A stretch of 64,000 nucleotides of DNA from Citrobacter werkmanii NBRC 105721. GTDB taxonomy: Bacteria; Pseudomonadota; Gammaproteobacteria; Enterobacterales; Enterobacteriaceae. Numbering within the stretch: the stretch's first letter is position 1; each line of letters opens with the position of its first letter. Location: assembly GCA_000759755.1 (NCBI GenBank), contig BBMW01000013.1, positions 363,598 to 427,597 on the forward strand, written 5' to 3'. The notes beneath the pieces were generated by a model, which searched no databases, was not told the origin of the DNA, and saw only the letters and a list, made by a program, of their open reading frames with translations. A program made the translations under genes and the position numbers. Of this stretch, positions 34,845 through 44,308 are shown piece after piece.

Positions 34845-36980
34845 TTATCGAATCAGGCTTTCCGGGTCGTCAATCAGCGTTGGGTTGAGGCAACTTTCGT
34901 AGTAGCTCTGAATTTCCGCGATGCGCGAACGATGGCGCTGGTAGCGTCTGAATGCCTGAACGCTGTTATAGATAGTGCATCCGAGCATGGAGAGCATCAG
35001 CAGCGTCGTGCCAAGGTAGCGCCATAATCCTGAACGATCCGGGATTCGGTGCAGGCCAATGTGCTGAGTACCGTTAGCGTCGGTAGAGATATTGGTGACA
35101 ATCCCCTCCGCGCGAAATGGTGTTTGCATTAGCATCTGAGCCAGACGCTGGAAGGCGTTCCATTGTTCTTGCGGCGGGTAGTCATACAGAGAGGTCGACG
35201 GCCAGGGCTGATCCACCAGATCGCTGCCTTCGTCGCTGATAATCAAAAAACCGCCAGGGGCAGGGCTATTCAGCGCCTGGGCCGCACGCGCTGTCTCGCG
35301 AGCAATAAACGGCGCCGTAGAGGTATTCACCAGATTATCTAGCGACTCTGCGCTTACTGGACGCAACAACACGTTTACGCCATCCAGTTTTCCGGCGTTA
35401 GCGCGTTTCACCAGCGCAGCCCAGTCTTTACTGTTACCGAGGTTAACCAGCGCATTTTTTAAGCGTACGCATTCATCTTTGGCTGCGCACAAATCGGCTG
35501 TTTTCAGGACAATTTCACCAAAATCGTCCAGTAACACCATGCCGGACTTTTGGATTGCCGAACGTAACGACGCGCTGACGCGGGAATCATCATCCGGTTT
35601 GGGGTGCAACTGGCGGTTTACGGCCTGCGTGAGCGCGGTGGCTTTATTCACCAGATCGGATTCAGGAAGCGGTAGCGCGCGCGCGTCATTCCAGATAATT
35701 TGCGTGCAATCAAAAGGCATGAACGGCGTGGCGGGCTGTGTATTCCAGCTCCCTTGGGTATGAATGTTACACATACCTGTGCCGCTCAGGTGTAGCGTGT
35801 CCCCCACGCGGACGCCCGCGTTCTCAAGCTGTTTCACGCTGTTGGCTTCGATAGTCTGTGCACCTTTCATCCACGAAAGCGTGAATTTTATCGGCATATC
35901 TAACGGGATCCAGAACAGTAGCATCAGCAGCACCAGCAGCGAACCGCCTGCGATAACGGCATTGCGTAGCCAGTGTTGCAACGGGAAATTTTTAACTTCG
36001 TCGTGCAGGGATAAAAAACGCCCCTGGCGAACAACGTGGCGATCGAGATAAATATCGATATCCGTTTGCTGACCGAGATCCTGCGCAATGTATGGCTGCC
36101 AGTGAGGGGGATAGATCAGATCAATAATACCCAGAGAGATATTGTTAATTTGCTCCTGGTCGTTCTCGCCAAACAATCCCCAGCGACGCGGCGTCCCGCG
36201 CAGACAATGAATTTCTCGCAGGGCAGTTTTAGATGGCGGAGCGAACAGCCCCCACAGACCTGCACCCAGCAACAGCACCGCGCCACCGACTGCCCACGGC
36301 ACAAACGTATCCGGGATGATTAAACATAAAAAGAACAGCAGGAATGATGCGGCGATCAGTAACGCTTCGCGTAATCCAGAAGGGCGGCTGAGCGCATATT
36401 CTTCATGGGTTTCCTGACGAATATTCAGTAGTTCGATTTGTTCGCTTTCTTCACCGCGAATGGACGCCTGGGTAGAGGCGGTATGCTGCAACGCATAGCC
36501 ACGCGCTTCCTGCATATATTCCTGCAGCGTGTGGCCGTTTAGCGAAATAACCAGCGGCAACGTATTGGTGTGGATCAGCTCAACGCTGTTTTCGTCATTG
36601 ATGTATTGTTCCCAAAAAGGCGGCAAATGCACCTCAACGGAATCAAGATAATAGCGCCATTTGTTAGGATCGTCGGTGGTAATGCCGTAACGTGTAATCG
36701 CGTGCGTAAGCACAATGACGCTGTTACTTTGGGCATTCAGCGTTAACGATACCGGCGCAGAGCTGGCGCCCGTTGGACCTGGTACTTGCTGAATTTGACT
36801 CAGGTTTTCGAGATAGTTTTCGACAGCGCTGCGTTCTTCAGGCGTAAGTTTACGCTTCGCGGCGTCTGAAAAGACGTTGCTCAAGGGTAAATTTTTCCGT
36901 CTGGATTTCGTTCTGAGTCGCCACCCTGCGAGCAATGAGCAGGCCAGCAAAGCAGCTAAAAAAATCAGAATGGTGCTCAT
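34845..36980 (-). CDS. igaA: Inner-membrane inhibitor of the Rcs phosphorelay, IgaA
   Basis: Membrane protein that restrains the Rcs envelope-stress phosphorelay by contacting RcsD and being relieved by RcsF; essential in wild-type Salmonella. Its 711 residues match E. coli and Salmonella IgaA. There is an N-terminal transmembrane helix (ILIFLAALLACSLLAGWRL), a second paired set around residues 205-250, one near 340-360 and one near 655-675. A large periplasmic domain with several cysteines (MCNIHTQ, DLCAAKDECVRL) lies between the last two. Alternative E. coli name yrfF. It is divergent from nudE. Confidence 0.96.
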   Translation of the reverse strand: MSTILIFLAALLACSLLAGWRLRTKSRRKNLPLSNVFSDAAKRKLTPEERSAVENYLENLSQIQQVPGPTGASSAPVSLTLNAQSNSVIVLTHAITRYGITTDDPNKWRYYLDSVEVHLPPFWEQYINDENSVELIHTNTLPLVISLNGHTLQEYMQEARGYALQHTASTQASIRGEESEQIELLNIRQETHEEYALSRPSGLREALLIAASFLLFFLCLIIPDTFVPWAVGGAVLLLGAGLWGLFAPPSKTALREIHCLRGTPRRWGLFGENDQEQINNISLGIIDLIYPPHWQPYIAQDLGQQTDIDIYLDRHVVRQGRFLSLHDEVKNFPLQHWLRNAVIAGGSLLVLLMLLFWIPLDMPIKFTLSWMKGAQTIEANSVKQLENAGVRVGDTLHLSGTGMCNIHTQGSWNTQPATPFMPFDCTQIIWNDARALPLPESDLVNKATALTQAVNRQLHPKPDDDSRVSASLRSAIQKSGMVLLDDFGEIVLKTADLCAAKDECVRLKNALVNLGNSKDWAALVKRANAGKLDGVNVLLRPVSAESLDNLVNTSTAPFIARETARAAQALNSPAPGGFLIISDEGSDLVDQPWPSTSLYDYPPQEQWNAFQRLAQMLMQTPFRAEGIVTNISTDANGTQHIGLHRIPDRSGLWRYLGTTLLMLSMLGCTIYNSVQAFRRYQRHRSRIAEIQSYYESCLNPTLIDDPESLIR

Positions 36981-37302
36981 GCTTTCCCCATCTTACTTAG
37001 TCTGTCAGGCGTGGTCAGTCGCACCCTGTTCAATATTCGTGATTCTTTAGTTGGCTATCGGCAAGTGTGGAGTTGAACTTGAGCATCTTAAAGCGCAGCC
37101 CAGTAAATGCGAATCATAGCAAAATCACTAAAAATGGAATATCAGCAAATTCCTGGAGTTATTTCAACCTATTGACTTTTAATTTGAAATAGGGATTAAC
37201 TTTTAGTACGTTACATAAATGTAAATAAACGGCAATTCACGTTGCCGAAACCGTGCGGTATATCGCACAATGACCCCAGATTTCACAGCAAAGATCCTCA
37301 CA
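36981..37302. other. Intergenic region between divergent igaA and nudE
   Basis: These 322 AT-rich bases contain both promoters. I see no open frame, operator or hairpin that stands out. Confidence 0.5.
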
Positions 37303-37863
37303 ATGAGCAAATCATTACAAAAACCCACGATTTTGAAAGTGGAAACCGTCGCCCAATCCCGGCTGTTTAAGGTCGAAAGCGTGGACCTTGAGTTCAGCAA
37401 TGGCGTACGCCGCGTTTATGAACGTATGCGGCCCTCCACGCGTGAAGCGGTAATGATTGTGCCGATTGTGGATGACCACCTGATCCTTATTCGCGAATAC
37501 GCGGTCGGGACCGAGTCATACGAACTGGGTTTTTCCAAAGGATTAATTGATCCCGGTGAAAGCGTATTTGAGGCGGCGAATCGGGAACTGAAAGAAGAGG
37601 TGGGATTTGGCGCGAAAGATCTGACGTTTTTGAAGAAACTCAGCATGGCGCCGTCTTATTTCTCCAGCAAGATGAACATTGTGGTGGCAGAGGATCTTTA
37701 TCCTGAATCGCTGGAAGGGGATGAACCTGAGCCATTACCGCAGGTACGCTGGCCACTCGCGCATATGATGGATTTGCTGGAGGATCCTGATTTCCACGAA
37801 GCGCGCAATGTGAGCGCGTTGTTCCTCGTACGCGAATGGCTGAAAGGGCAGGGCCGGCTTTAA
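37303..37863 (+). CDS. nudE: ADP compounds hydrolase NudE (Nudix family)
   Basis: Hydrolyses ADP-ribose, Ap3A, NADH and similar ADP compounds. The 186-residue protein carries the Nudix box GLIDPGESVFEAANRELKEE followed by VGFG, fitting Gx5Ex7REUxEExGU. The start MSKSLQKPTILKVETVA is chosen to match the family; a longer frame from 37270 adds 11 residues. It converges with mrcA on a shared terminator. Confidence 0.96.
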   Translation: MSKSLQKPTILKVETVAQSRLFKVESVDLEFSNGVRRVYERMRPSTREAVMIVPIVDDHLILIREYAVGTESYELGFSKGLIDPGESVFEAANRELKEEVGFGAKDLTFLKKLSMAPSYFSSKMNIVVAEDLYPESLEGDEPEPLPQVRWPLAHMMDLLEDPDFHEARNVSALFLVREWLKGQGRL

Positions 37864-37891
37864 TATCTATCCCACTAAATACACAAACAAT

Positions 37892-37917
37892 AAAAAAGGC
37901 GCCGAAGCGCCTTTTTT
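37892..37917. terminator. Bidirectional terminator between nudE and mrcA
   Basis: AAAAAAGGCGC and GCGCCTTTTTT arms around CGAA form a strong stem-loop with U tracts in both directions. Confidence 0.9.
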
Positions 37918-37919
37918 GA

Positions 37920-40472
37920 TCAGAACAGTTCGTGTGTCTCACCATTATCGATAATGGTTGTCCCTACCTCGTGTACCGCCTGCTGCGTTGGCTGAGTACC
38001 TTCAATGAAATACTCTGCACGGCTGTTACCGCCGCTCGCCAGTTGACCGGTACTGCGATCGATATTGACTGTCACAATACCCGGCGGCGGCGTCAACGGC
38101 TGCTCAGGCACTCCTTCCAGCACGGATTTCATGTAAGCATCCCACGCAGGCTGTGCGCTCTTCGCGCCGCCTTCATAGCCGGAGATTTGATCTTTGATCG
38201 CCCCGGAAGCTGTCGTGTGACCCAGATTGCGGCGATGATCATCAAAGCCGATCCATACTGACGTCACTACGCCTGGCCCGTAACCGGAGAACCATGCATC
38301 TTTCGAACTGTTGGTGGTCCCGGTTTTCCCGCCGATATCATGACGCTGTAAATCGCGACCGGCACGCCAACCAGTTCCCATCCAGCCTGGTTCACCAAAG
38401 ATATTGGTGTTCAGCGCGCTTTTAATCAGGAAGGCCAGCGGCGTGTTGATCACGTGCGGAGCGTACTCCTGCGTTCCACTTTGCGCGACCAACGCCTGAT
38501 TCGCCTGCTCAAGCTGCGGCATAGGCACGGCGGCATTCTGCTGTTCCTGCGAGACAGCGACATCTTCTACATTGCTGTTTTCCAGCACGTTAGATTTCTG
38601 GGTATCGCCATAAATCACCGGGATATCACAATCCGGGCAGGCAATTTTTGGCTTCGCTTCGAAGATAACGCCGCCCATATCGCTTTCGATCTTACTGATG
38701 AAATACGGATCGACCAGGAAACCTCCGTTCGCCATCACCGCGTAACCGCGCGCCACCTGCATTGGCGTGAACGAGGCGGAACCCAGCGCCAGCGACTCGG
38801 TGTGCACAATGTTCTGTGCCGGGAAGCCGAAACGTTGCAGATACTCTGCCGCGTAATCCACGCCCATGGCGCGCATGGCACGGACCATCACCACGTTTTT
38901 CGACTGGCCCAGACCCTGACGTAAACGGATAGGACCAGCATACTGCGGCGGTGAGTTCTTCGGCTGCCAGTCGGAACCGGCACCGGCATCCCAGCGGGAG
39001 ATCGGCACGTCGTTGAGCATACTCGCCAGCGTCAGACCTTTATCCATCGCGGCGGTATAGAGGAATGGTTTGATGTTGGAACCCACCTGGCGTAGCGCCT
39101 GGGTTGCACGGTTAAACTTGCTCTGGTTGAAGTCAAAACCACCCACCAACGCCAGCACCGCGCCGTTTTGCGGATTAATAGAAACCAGAGCGGAGTTAAC
39201 GTCCGGCACTTGCGCCAGCCACCAGGCATCGCCAACCTGGCGTACCCAGATTTGCTGACCGGCCTGTACCACATCTGTCACTTTACGCGGCGTCGGACCT
39301 TGCTGGGTATCCGAGCGGTAAGGACGCGCCCAGCGCATGCCATCCATCCGTAATGACACTGACGTACCATCCGCCAGCGCGGCAATGGCTTCCTGCGGAT
39401 TGGCGCTGGTGACAACCGCCGGCAACAGTGGCCCATATGTTGGCAGCGCTTTCAGCGTATCGGTAATTTTTTTGCTGTCCCAACTGCCTTCGCCCACTTT
39501 CCACAGCACGTTTGACGGGCCGCGGTAGCCGTGGCGCATGTCGTAATCCATCACGTTGTTACGTACTGCCTGCTGAGCCGCCTGCTGCACTTTGCGCGTA
39601 ATGGTGGTGGTGATGCGATACCCGTCTTCATAGGCTTTCTCGCCATAGCGGTTATACATCTCCTGGCGCACCATCTCAGACAGATACGGCGCAGAGAAGG
39701 CGATTTCCGGCGCGTGGTAGTTGGCGTCAATGGCTTCATTACGCGCCTGATCGTACTGGGCCTGCGTAATGTAGTTTTCACTCAGCATACGCGACAGCAC
39801 GACGTTACGTCGCGCGGTGGCCCGGTCCATCGAATAGAGGGGGTTGAAGGTTGACGGCGCTTTTGGCAGACCGGCAATCACTGCAATCTCACTTAAGCTG
39901 AGCTGATCGACCGTCTTACCGAAATAGACCTGTGCGGCAGCACCCACGCCATAGGCGCGATACCCCAGGTAGATCTTGTTCAGATACAGCTCGAGGATCT
40001 CATCTTTACTCAACAATTGTTCAATGCGGATCGCCAGAAACACTTCTTTGATCTTACGCATCAGCGTACGTTCCGGGCTCAGGAAGAAGTTTCTCGCCAA
40101 CTGCTGGGTAATAGTACTCGCCCCTTGTGAAGCGTGACCGGAGAACAATGCGACGCTGGCCGCACGGAAGATCCCCACCGGGTCTACCCCGTGGTGCTCA
40201 TAAAAGCGGCTGTCTTCTGTGGCGATAAAAGCTTTGACCATCACTGGCGGCATCTGATCCAGCGTGACCGGGATTCGACGTTTCTCGCCATATTGCGCGA
40301 TCAGCTCGCCGTCAGCGCTGTAAACCTGCATCGGGATCTGTAAACGCACATCTTTGAGCGTCGCGACGTCAGGTAATTGCGGCTCAATATAGCGATAGAG
40401 GCCATAAATCGAGCCTGCTCCCAGCAGGATGCAACATACTGCAAGGATTAATAAATACTTTACGAACTTCAC
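37920..40472 (-). CDS. mrcA: Penicillin-binding protein 1A (bifunctional peptidoglycan synthase)
   Basis: Class A PBP that polymerises glycan strands and cross-links them. From the GTG start chosen here (VKFVKYLLILAVCCILLGAG) it has 850 residues, as in E. coli; an ATG eight codons upstream would give 858. An N-terminal membrane anchor is followed by the glycosyltransferase domain (FIATEDSRFYEHHGVD with the catalytic Glu, GASTITQQLARNFFLS). An OB-like insert comes next, then the transpeptidase domain with SxxK in GSNIKPFLY and the KTGTTNSSKDAWF motif. A further loop contains CPDCDIPVIYGD. It is divergent from hofM. Confidence 0.96.
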   Translation of the reverse strand: MKFVKYLLILAVCCILLGAGSIYGLYRYIEPQLPDVATLKDVRLQIPMQVYSADGELIAQYGEKRRIPVTLDQMPPVMVKAFIATEDSRFYEHHGVDPVGIFRAASVALFSGHASQGASTITQQLARNFFLSPERTLMRKIKEVFLAIRIEQLLSKDEILELYLNKIYLGYRAYGVGAAAQVYFGKTVDQLSLSEIAVIAGLPKAPSTFNPLYSMDRATARRNVVLSRMLSENYITQAQYDQARNEAIDANYHAPEIAFSAPYLSEMVRQEMYNRYGEKAYEDGYRITTTITRKVQQAAQQAVRNNVMDYDMRHGYRGPSNVLWKVGEGSWDSKKITDTLKALPTYGPLLPAVVTSANPQEAIAALADGTSVSLRMDGMRWARPYRSDTQQGPTPRKVTDVVQAGQQIWVRQVGDAWWLAQVPDVNSALVSINPQNGAVLALVGGFDFNQSKFNRATQALRQVGSNIKPFLYTAAMDKGLTLASMLNDVPISRWDAGAGSDWQPKNSPPQYAGPIRLRQGLGQSKNVVMVRAMRAMGVDYAAEYLQRFGFPAQNIVHTESLALGSASFTPMQVARGYAVMANGGFLVDPYFISKIESDMGGVIFEAKPKIACPDCDIPVIYGDTQKSNVLENSNVEDVAVSQEQQNAAVPMPQLEQANQALVAQSGTQEYAPHVINTPLAFLIKSALNTNIFGEPGWMGTGWRAGRDLQRHDIGGKTGTTNSSKDAWFSGYGPGVVTSVWIGFDDHRRNLGHTTASGAIKDQISGYEGGAKSAQPAWDAYMKSVLEGVPEQPLTPPPGIVTVNIDRSTGQLASGGNSRAEYFIEGTQPTQQAVHEVGTTIIDNGETHELF

Positions 40473-40592
40473 TGGAGATTTCCCATTTAGTGGCATTTGG
40501 GCAGTTTATAAACAAACGCGCGGTAGTATAAAGGCAAGCCAGACGCATTGATATACCCGTTAAAGCAACGGGTGATACGGAGATCATCAGCA

Positions 40593-41372
40593 ATGGCTTT
40601 CAATATCTGGAAAATTGGTCTGCATATTCAGCAACATGAAGCGCTGGCTGCCGCTGTCGTTCGCGACGCGACCGGTTGGTTTCTACAGCGCTGGTGGCGT
40701 ATGCCGCTGGCACCTAAGGTTATCGTTGATGGCCACATTCGCGAGCCTGAACAGCTTGTCGCAACGCTACTGCCGTGGAGCCGTGAGCTTCCTCGCCGAC
40801 ATCATATTCACCTCTCCTTTCCCGCCAACAGGACGTTACAAAAAAAGTTCCCTCGTCCGGCAATGGCCTTGCGCGAACCAGAGCAAACCGCATGGTTGTC
40901 CGGTTCGATGGCGCGTGAACTGGATATGTCGCCGGATGCGCTGCATTTTGATTATAGCGAAGACACGTTGAGCCCGGCGTTTAACGTCACCGCCGCGCAA
41001 AGCAAAGAGATTTCAACGCTGCTGACGTTAATACAAACGCTGAAAGTACAGGTTAAAGCGATTACGCCGGACGCCAGCGCCTTACAACGATTTATTCCTT
41101 ATTTACCCGAAGATCAACAGTGTCTGGTATGGCGTGATGATACCCAGTGGCTATGGGCGACCCGCTCGTCATGGGGGCGAAAATTGACGAGCGATATTAG
41201 CCGTCTCGACGAACTCGCCGCGACGTTATCTCTTTCCCCGGCAGCCATTGCGCTATGCGACCCCAGCGGATTCGATCCTTTAAATGTCGTGTCCGTTCGC
41301 CAGCCGCCAATTCCACCGCAAAGTCACCGCTTTGCCATTGCATTGGGGCTGGCCATGGGAGGAACGTATTGA
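40593..41372 (+). CDS. hofM: PilM-like assembly protein HofM (ComM)
   Basis: First gene of hofMNOPQ, the enterobacterial counterpart of pilMNOPQ, needed in E. coli for using DNA as a nutrient. The 259-residue protein (start MAFNIWKIGLHIQQHEA; a frame from 40548 adds 15 residues) aligns along its length with E. coli HofM. Conserved blocks are LPWSRELPRRHHIHLSFPA, TAWLSGSMARELDMSPDAL, and NVTAAQSKE. It is expected to be a cytoplasmic actin-like partner of HofN. It overlaps hofN by a single base (TGATG). Confidence 0.92.
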   Translation: MAFNIWKIGLHIQQHEALAAAVVRDATGWFLQRWWRMPLAPKVIVDGHIREPEQLVATLLPWSRELPRRHHIHLSFPANRTLQKKFPRPAMALREPEQTAWLSGSMARELDMSPDALHFDYSEDTLSPAFNVTAAQSKEISTLLTLIQTLKVQVKAITPDASALQRFIPYLPEDQQCLVWRDDTQWLWATRSSWGRKLTSDISRLDELAATLSLSPAAIALCDPSGFDPLNVVSVRQPPIPPQSHRFAIALGLAMGGTY

Positions 41373-41911
41373 TGATAGCGACCATCAATCTTCTGCCCTG
41401 GCGTCAGACACGGCGGTATGCCTGTTTGCGCTTCTGGGGTGTCTTCTTTAGCGCTTCGCTGCTGCTGAGCATTGGCGTGACGTTAATCTATTACAGTGTT
41501 TTTAGCATGGAAAACCGGGTCGAACTCCTGCTGGTAGAGGCTGAAAATGAACGCATAGCGGCGCTGACGGCGCTAAAGCCTCGTTTGCAGCAGCGTCTGC
41601 AACAATGGCAACAGGTACAAGCGCGAAACAAACAGCGTGACCAGACCCAAAGCTGGCAACAGATTCTGCAACAGCTGGCGGAATTACTCCCGGAACAGGC
41701 GTGGTTAACCAAAATGACCTGGCAGCAAGGGACGCTGGAGCTGACCGGAAATACGTTGAGCTTTGCCGCCCTTAAGTCACTGGAAACTCAATTACGCCAG
41801 CAGCCGTGGTTTGCGTTAAATCGCCCCGGCGAAACGCAGCAGGATGCCCAAGGGCGCTGGCAATTCCACTATCGTCTGACGCGGAGTGACACGCATGATA
41901 ACGCTCTGTGA
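41372..41911 (+). CDS. hofN: PilN-like assembly protein HofN
   Basis: A 179-residue bitopic inner-membrane protein. A short cytoplasmic N-terminus contains the PilN-type motif INLLPWRQTRR, which docks on PilM homologues. One transmembrane helix (about 25-45) follows, then a glutamine-rich coiled coil (about 55-105) and a periplasmic domain. The TGATG junction with hofM fixes the start at 41372; the long open frame from 41255 is an artefact. The C-terminal block TQQDAQGRWQFHYRLTR matches E. coli HofN. It overlaps hofO by 17 bases. Confidence 0.9.
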   Translation: MIATINLLPWRQTRRYACLRFWGVFFSASLLLSIGVTLIYYSVFSMENRVELLLVEAENERIAALTALKPRLQQRLQQWQQVQARNKQRDQTQSWQQILQQLAELLPEQAWLTKMTWQQGTLELTGNTLSFAALKSLETQLRQQPWFALNRPGETQQDAQGRWQFHYRLTRSDTHDNAL

Positions 41912-42350
41912 TGCCTGGCTGGCGCAGTCGCCGCGCTTTCGATTTATGTGCGCATGCGGCTGGATTTTAGGGCTGCTTATGATGGTAGCGCTATGTCTTT
42001 ACCCCGCCGCCAGGCAGCGGGGTATGCAACAACAGGCGCTGAACCAGCAGCGTGCCGCCATTCAGACGCAATGGCGAAACGTGTATTTGCTGGCATCATC
42101 GCCAGGAGAGTCTGAAGAAACGTTTACTCCGTTTTCCCCGCTGCTGTTTCAGACCCCCCTTGCACGTCTTGTTCACTGGCAACCCACCATTAAGGGCGGG
42201 GAGATGACGCTGAGGCCAGCGTGGGATGCTATCCCGCCGATGTTTGCCCAACTGGCGGAACAAGGGATGAACGTCAGCCGGTTTTCTCTCAGTGTAGAAG
42301 GCGCTGAACTGCTGTTAACGCTACAGCTGGAACATCTGAATGACGGTTGA
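41895..42350 (+). CDS. hofO: PilO-like assembly protein HofO
   Basis: A 151-residue bitopic membrane protein of the hof DNA-uptake/pilus alignment complex. The N-terminal transmembrane helix (CGWILGLLMMVALCLY) is followed by a periplasmic domain ending in VSRFSLSVEGAELLLTLQLE, which is conserved in E. coli HofO. The ATG at 41895 gives MITLCDAWLAQSPRF and aligns with the family start; a GTG at 41886 is possible. It overlaps hofN and hofP. Confidence 0.88.
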   Translation: MITLCDAWLAQSPRFRFMCACGWILGLLMMVALCLYPAARQRGMQQQALNQQRAAIQTQWRNVYLLASSPGESEETFTPFSPLLFQTPLARLVHWQPTIKGGEMTLRPAWDAIPPMFAQLAEQGMNVSRFSLSVEGAELLLTLQLEHLNDG

Positions 42351-42753
42351 ACGCTGGCTGTTGGCGTGCATTAGCGTGCTGATCCTGACCGGTATGCGCA
42401 ATCCCTTCTTACCGCCGGAAGACCCTTGCCAGATAGCCGAGCTGTCGACGTGGCGCTATCAGGGCATGGTGAGCGTGGGTGAGCGACCGATCGGCATCGT
42501 GCAGGATGGGCTGCACAAATGGCGGCGAGTTGAGCGAAACGACGTCCTGAAAAACGGTTGGACGATTTCGCAGATAACGGCTGAAAGCTTAACTCTCAAC
42601 ACAGAGAAAAGCTGCGAGCCTGCTCAATGGCAGTGGCAACGACAGGGAGCGATAAATGAATCGATGGATGAGATGGATAGCCATGATGCTGCTGGTCGTG
42701 GTGCCCGGCGAGCTGGCGGGAAAACCGCAAAACGTAACGCTGGTGGTGGATGA
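42340..42753 (+). CDS. hofP: PilP-like protein HofP
   Basis: A 137-residue protein with an N-terminal signal-type helix (ERWLLACISVLILTGM). The PilP-like core follows (NPFLPPEDPCQIAELSTWRY, then QGMVSVGERPIGIVQDG and the VERNDVLKNGWTI block). In PilP systems this protein links the inner-membrane complex to the secretin. The N-terminus has no clear lipobox. It overlaps hofQ by 98 bases in another frame, an unusually long overlap that also occurs in E. coli. Confidence 0.88.
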   Translation: MTVERWLLACISVLILTGMRNPFLPPEDPCQIAELSTWRYQGMVSVGERPIGIVQDGLHKWRRVERNDVLKNGWTISQITAESLTLNTEKSCEPAQWQWQRQGAINESMDEMDSHDAAGRGARRAGGKTAKRNAGGG

Positions 42754-43903
42754 TGTGCCTGTTGTGCAGGTTTTGCAGGCCCTGGCGGAACAAGAAAAGA
42801 AAAACCTGGTGGTTTCACCGGATGTTGGCGGGGTGCTGTCACTTCATCTGACCGATGTGCCCTGGAAGCAGGCATTGCAAACGGTCGTGAAAAGCGCCGG
42901 ATTGGTGCTACGTCAGGAGGGCAACATTCTGCATGTGCATTCTGTGCAATGGCAGAGTGAAAATGCGGCCCGCCAGGAAAATGAACAGGCGCGGATTCAG
43001 GCCAGCCTGCCTTTGGAACAACGCAACATCATTTTGCAATACGCTGACGCCGCCGAGTTGGCAAAAGCTGGAGAGAAGCTGCTGAGCGGCAAAGGCAGCA
43101 TGACGGTTGATAAACGAACCAACCGCTTACTGCTGCGTGATAATAGCGTGGTGCTTAACGCGCTGGAAAAATGGGTGGCGCAAATGGATCTACCCGTTGA
43201 ACAGGTCGAACTGGCGGCGCATATCGTCACGATTAATGAAAAAAGTTTGCGCGAGCTGGGGGTTAAATGGTCGCTGGCTGACGCGCAACAACCGGGGGCG
43301 GTGGGGAATGTCACCACGCTTGCCAGCGATCTTTCGGTGCCCGCGGCGACATCCCGTGTGGGATTTAATATTGGTCGTATTAACGGTCGGTTACTGGAAC
43401 TGGAGTTGTCGGCACTGGAGCAAAAACAGCAGCTTGATATCATCGCCAGCCCGCGATTACTGGCTTCTCATCTGCAACCTGCCAGTATTAAGCAGGGCAG
43501 CGAGATCCCGTATCAGGTCTCCAGCGGAGAAAGCGGGGCGACATCCGTCGAGTTTAAAGAAGCGGTCCTGGGGATGGAGGTTACGCCCACTGTTTTGCAG
43601 AAAGGTCGAATCAGGTTGAAACTGCATATTAGCCAGAATGTTCCCGGGCAGGTGCTACAACAAGCTGATGGTGAAGTTCTGGCTATCGATAAGCAGGAAA
43701 TTGAAACACAGGTTGAGGTAAAAAGTGGAGAGACGATCGCGCTGGGCGGCATTTTTTCACATAAAAATAAATCTGCGGCTGACAGCGTGCCGTTGTTAGG
43801 CGACATCCCCTGGCTTGGCTCTCTTTTTCGTCACGATGGAAAAGAAGATGAACGTCGGGAGTTAGTGGTCTTTATTACGCCCAGACTGGTGTCAACGGAA
43901 TAA
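42656..43903 (+). CDS. hofQ: Secretin HofQ (DNA uptake porin)
   Basis: Outer-membrane secretin of the PilQ/ComE type through which DNA is thought to enter. The 415-residue protein has a signal peptide (WMRWIAMMLLVVVPGELAG), secretin N-domains (NVTLVVDDVPVVQVLQALAE, TVDKRTNRLLLRD) and the secretin core. The core has the family motif VEVKSGETIALGGIF followed by VPLLGDIPWLGSLFR. It is far shorter than type II or type IV pilus secretins, as HofQ usually is. It ends the hof operon; a hairpin follows. Confidence 0.94.
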   Translation: MNRWMRWIAMMLLVVVPGELAGKPQNVTLVVDDVPVVQVLQALAEQEKKNLVVSPDVGGVLSLHLTDVPWKQALQTVVKSAGLVLRQEGNILHVHSVQWQSENAARQENEQARIQASLPLEQRNIILQYADAAELAKAGEKLLSGKGSMTVDKRTNRLLLRDNSVVLNALEKWVAQMDLPVEQVELAAHIVTINEKSLRELGVKWSLADAQQPGAVGNVTTLASDLSVPAATSRVGFNIGRINGRLLELELSALEQKQQLDIIASPRLLASHLQPASIKQGSEIPYQVSSGESGATSVEFKEAVLGMEVTPTVLQKGRIRLKLHISQNVPGQVLQQADGEVLAIDKQEIETQVEVKSGETIALGGIFSHKNKSAADSVPLLGDIPWLGSLFRHDGKEDERRELVVFITPRLVSTE

Positions 43904-43981
43904 CTTATGCATGAAAAACCGTTGTTTTTGCACTGAACACGTTTCAGGGATTTGACGTGGGGGTGTATTTAGCATACAAGG

Positions 43982-44010
43982 AGTACCGATTTGAGCGTCG
44001 GTACTTTTCT
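43982..44010 (+). terminator. Terminator of the hof operon
   Basis: AGTACCGA (43982-43989) pairs with TCGGTACT (43998-44005), followed by T-rich sequence. The remaining hofQ-aroK gap (44011-44308) probably carries the aroK promoters. A 63-codon open frame there has no family features. Confidence 0.65.
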
Positions 44011-44308
44011 TTACTTGTGCGGCAATGAATACGCTTTGCCTTTCTGGTGGTGTGTCATAGGCTTATTTAGCCGTCATTTGACTGCGCGATATGTCGCCAG
44101 GTCTGATGTTTGCAGGGCTGCATGCCTGTCACGACCAGAAATGCGTAGGGTTTGGTGATTTATTCAGTTGCCAAACCCGCTTGAGTATTGAGATAATTTT
44201 CAGTCTGACTCTCGCAATATCTTATGAGGTTTCAGTTCATGTCCTGCTGCGCTGGGTGTCTGCGAAGCGGGTTTACCATTAACGAATAGTCTTAGTAGTA
44301 CCGAAAAA

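Noticed and set aside
44091-44282. A 63-codon open frame in the hofQ-aroK gap
   Set aside because: It has no ribosome site, no recognisable motifs and atypical composition. The region is better explained as aroK promoter DNA.
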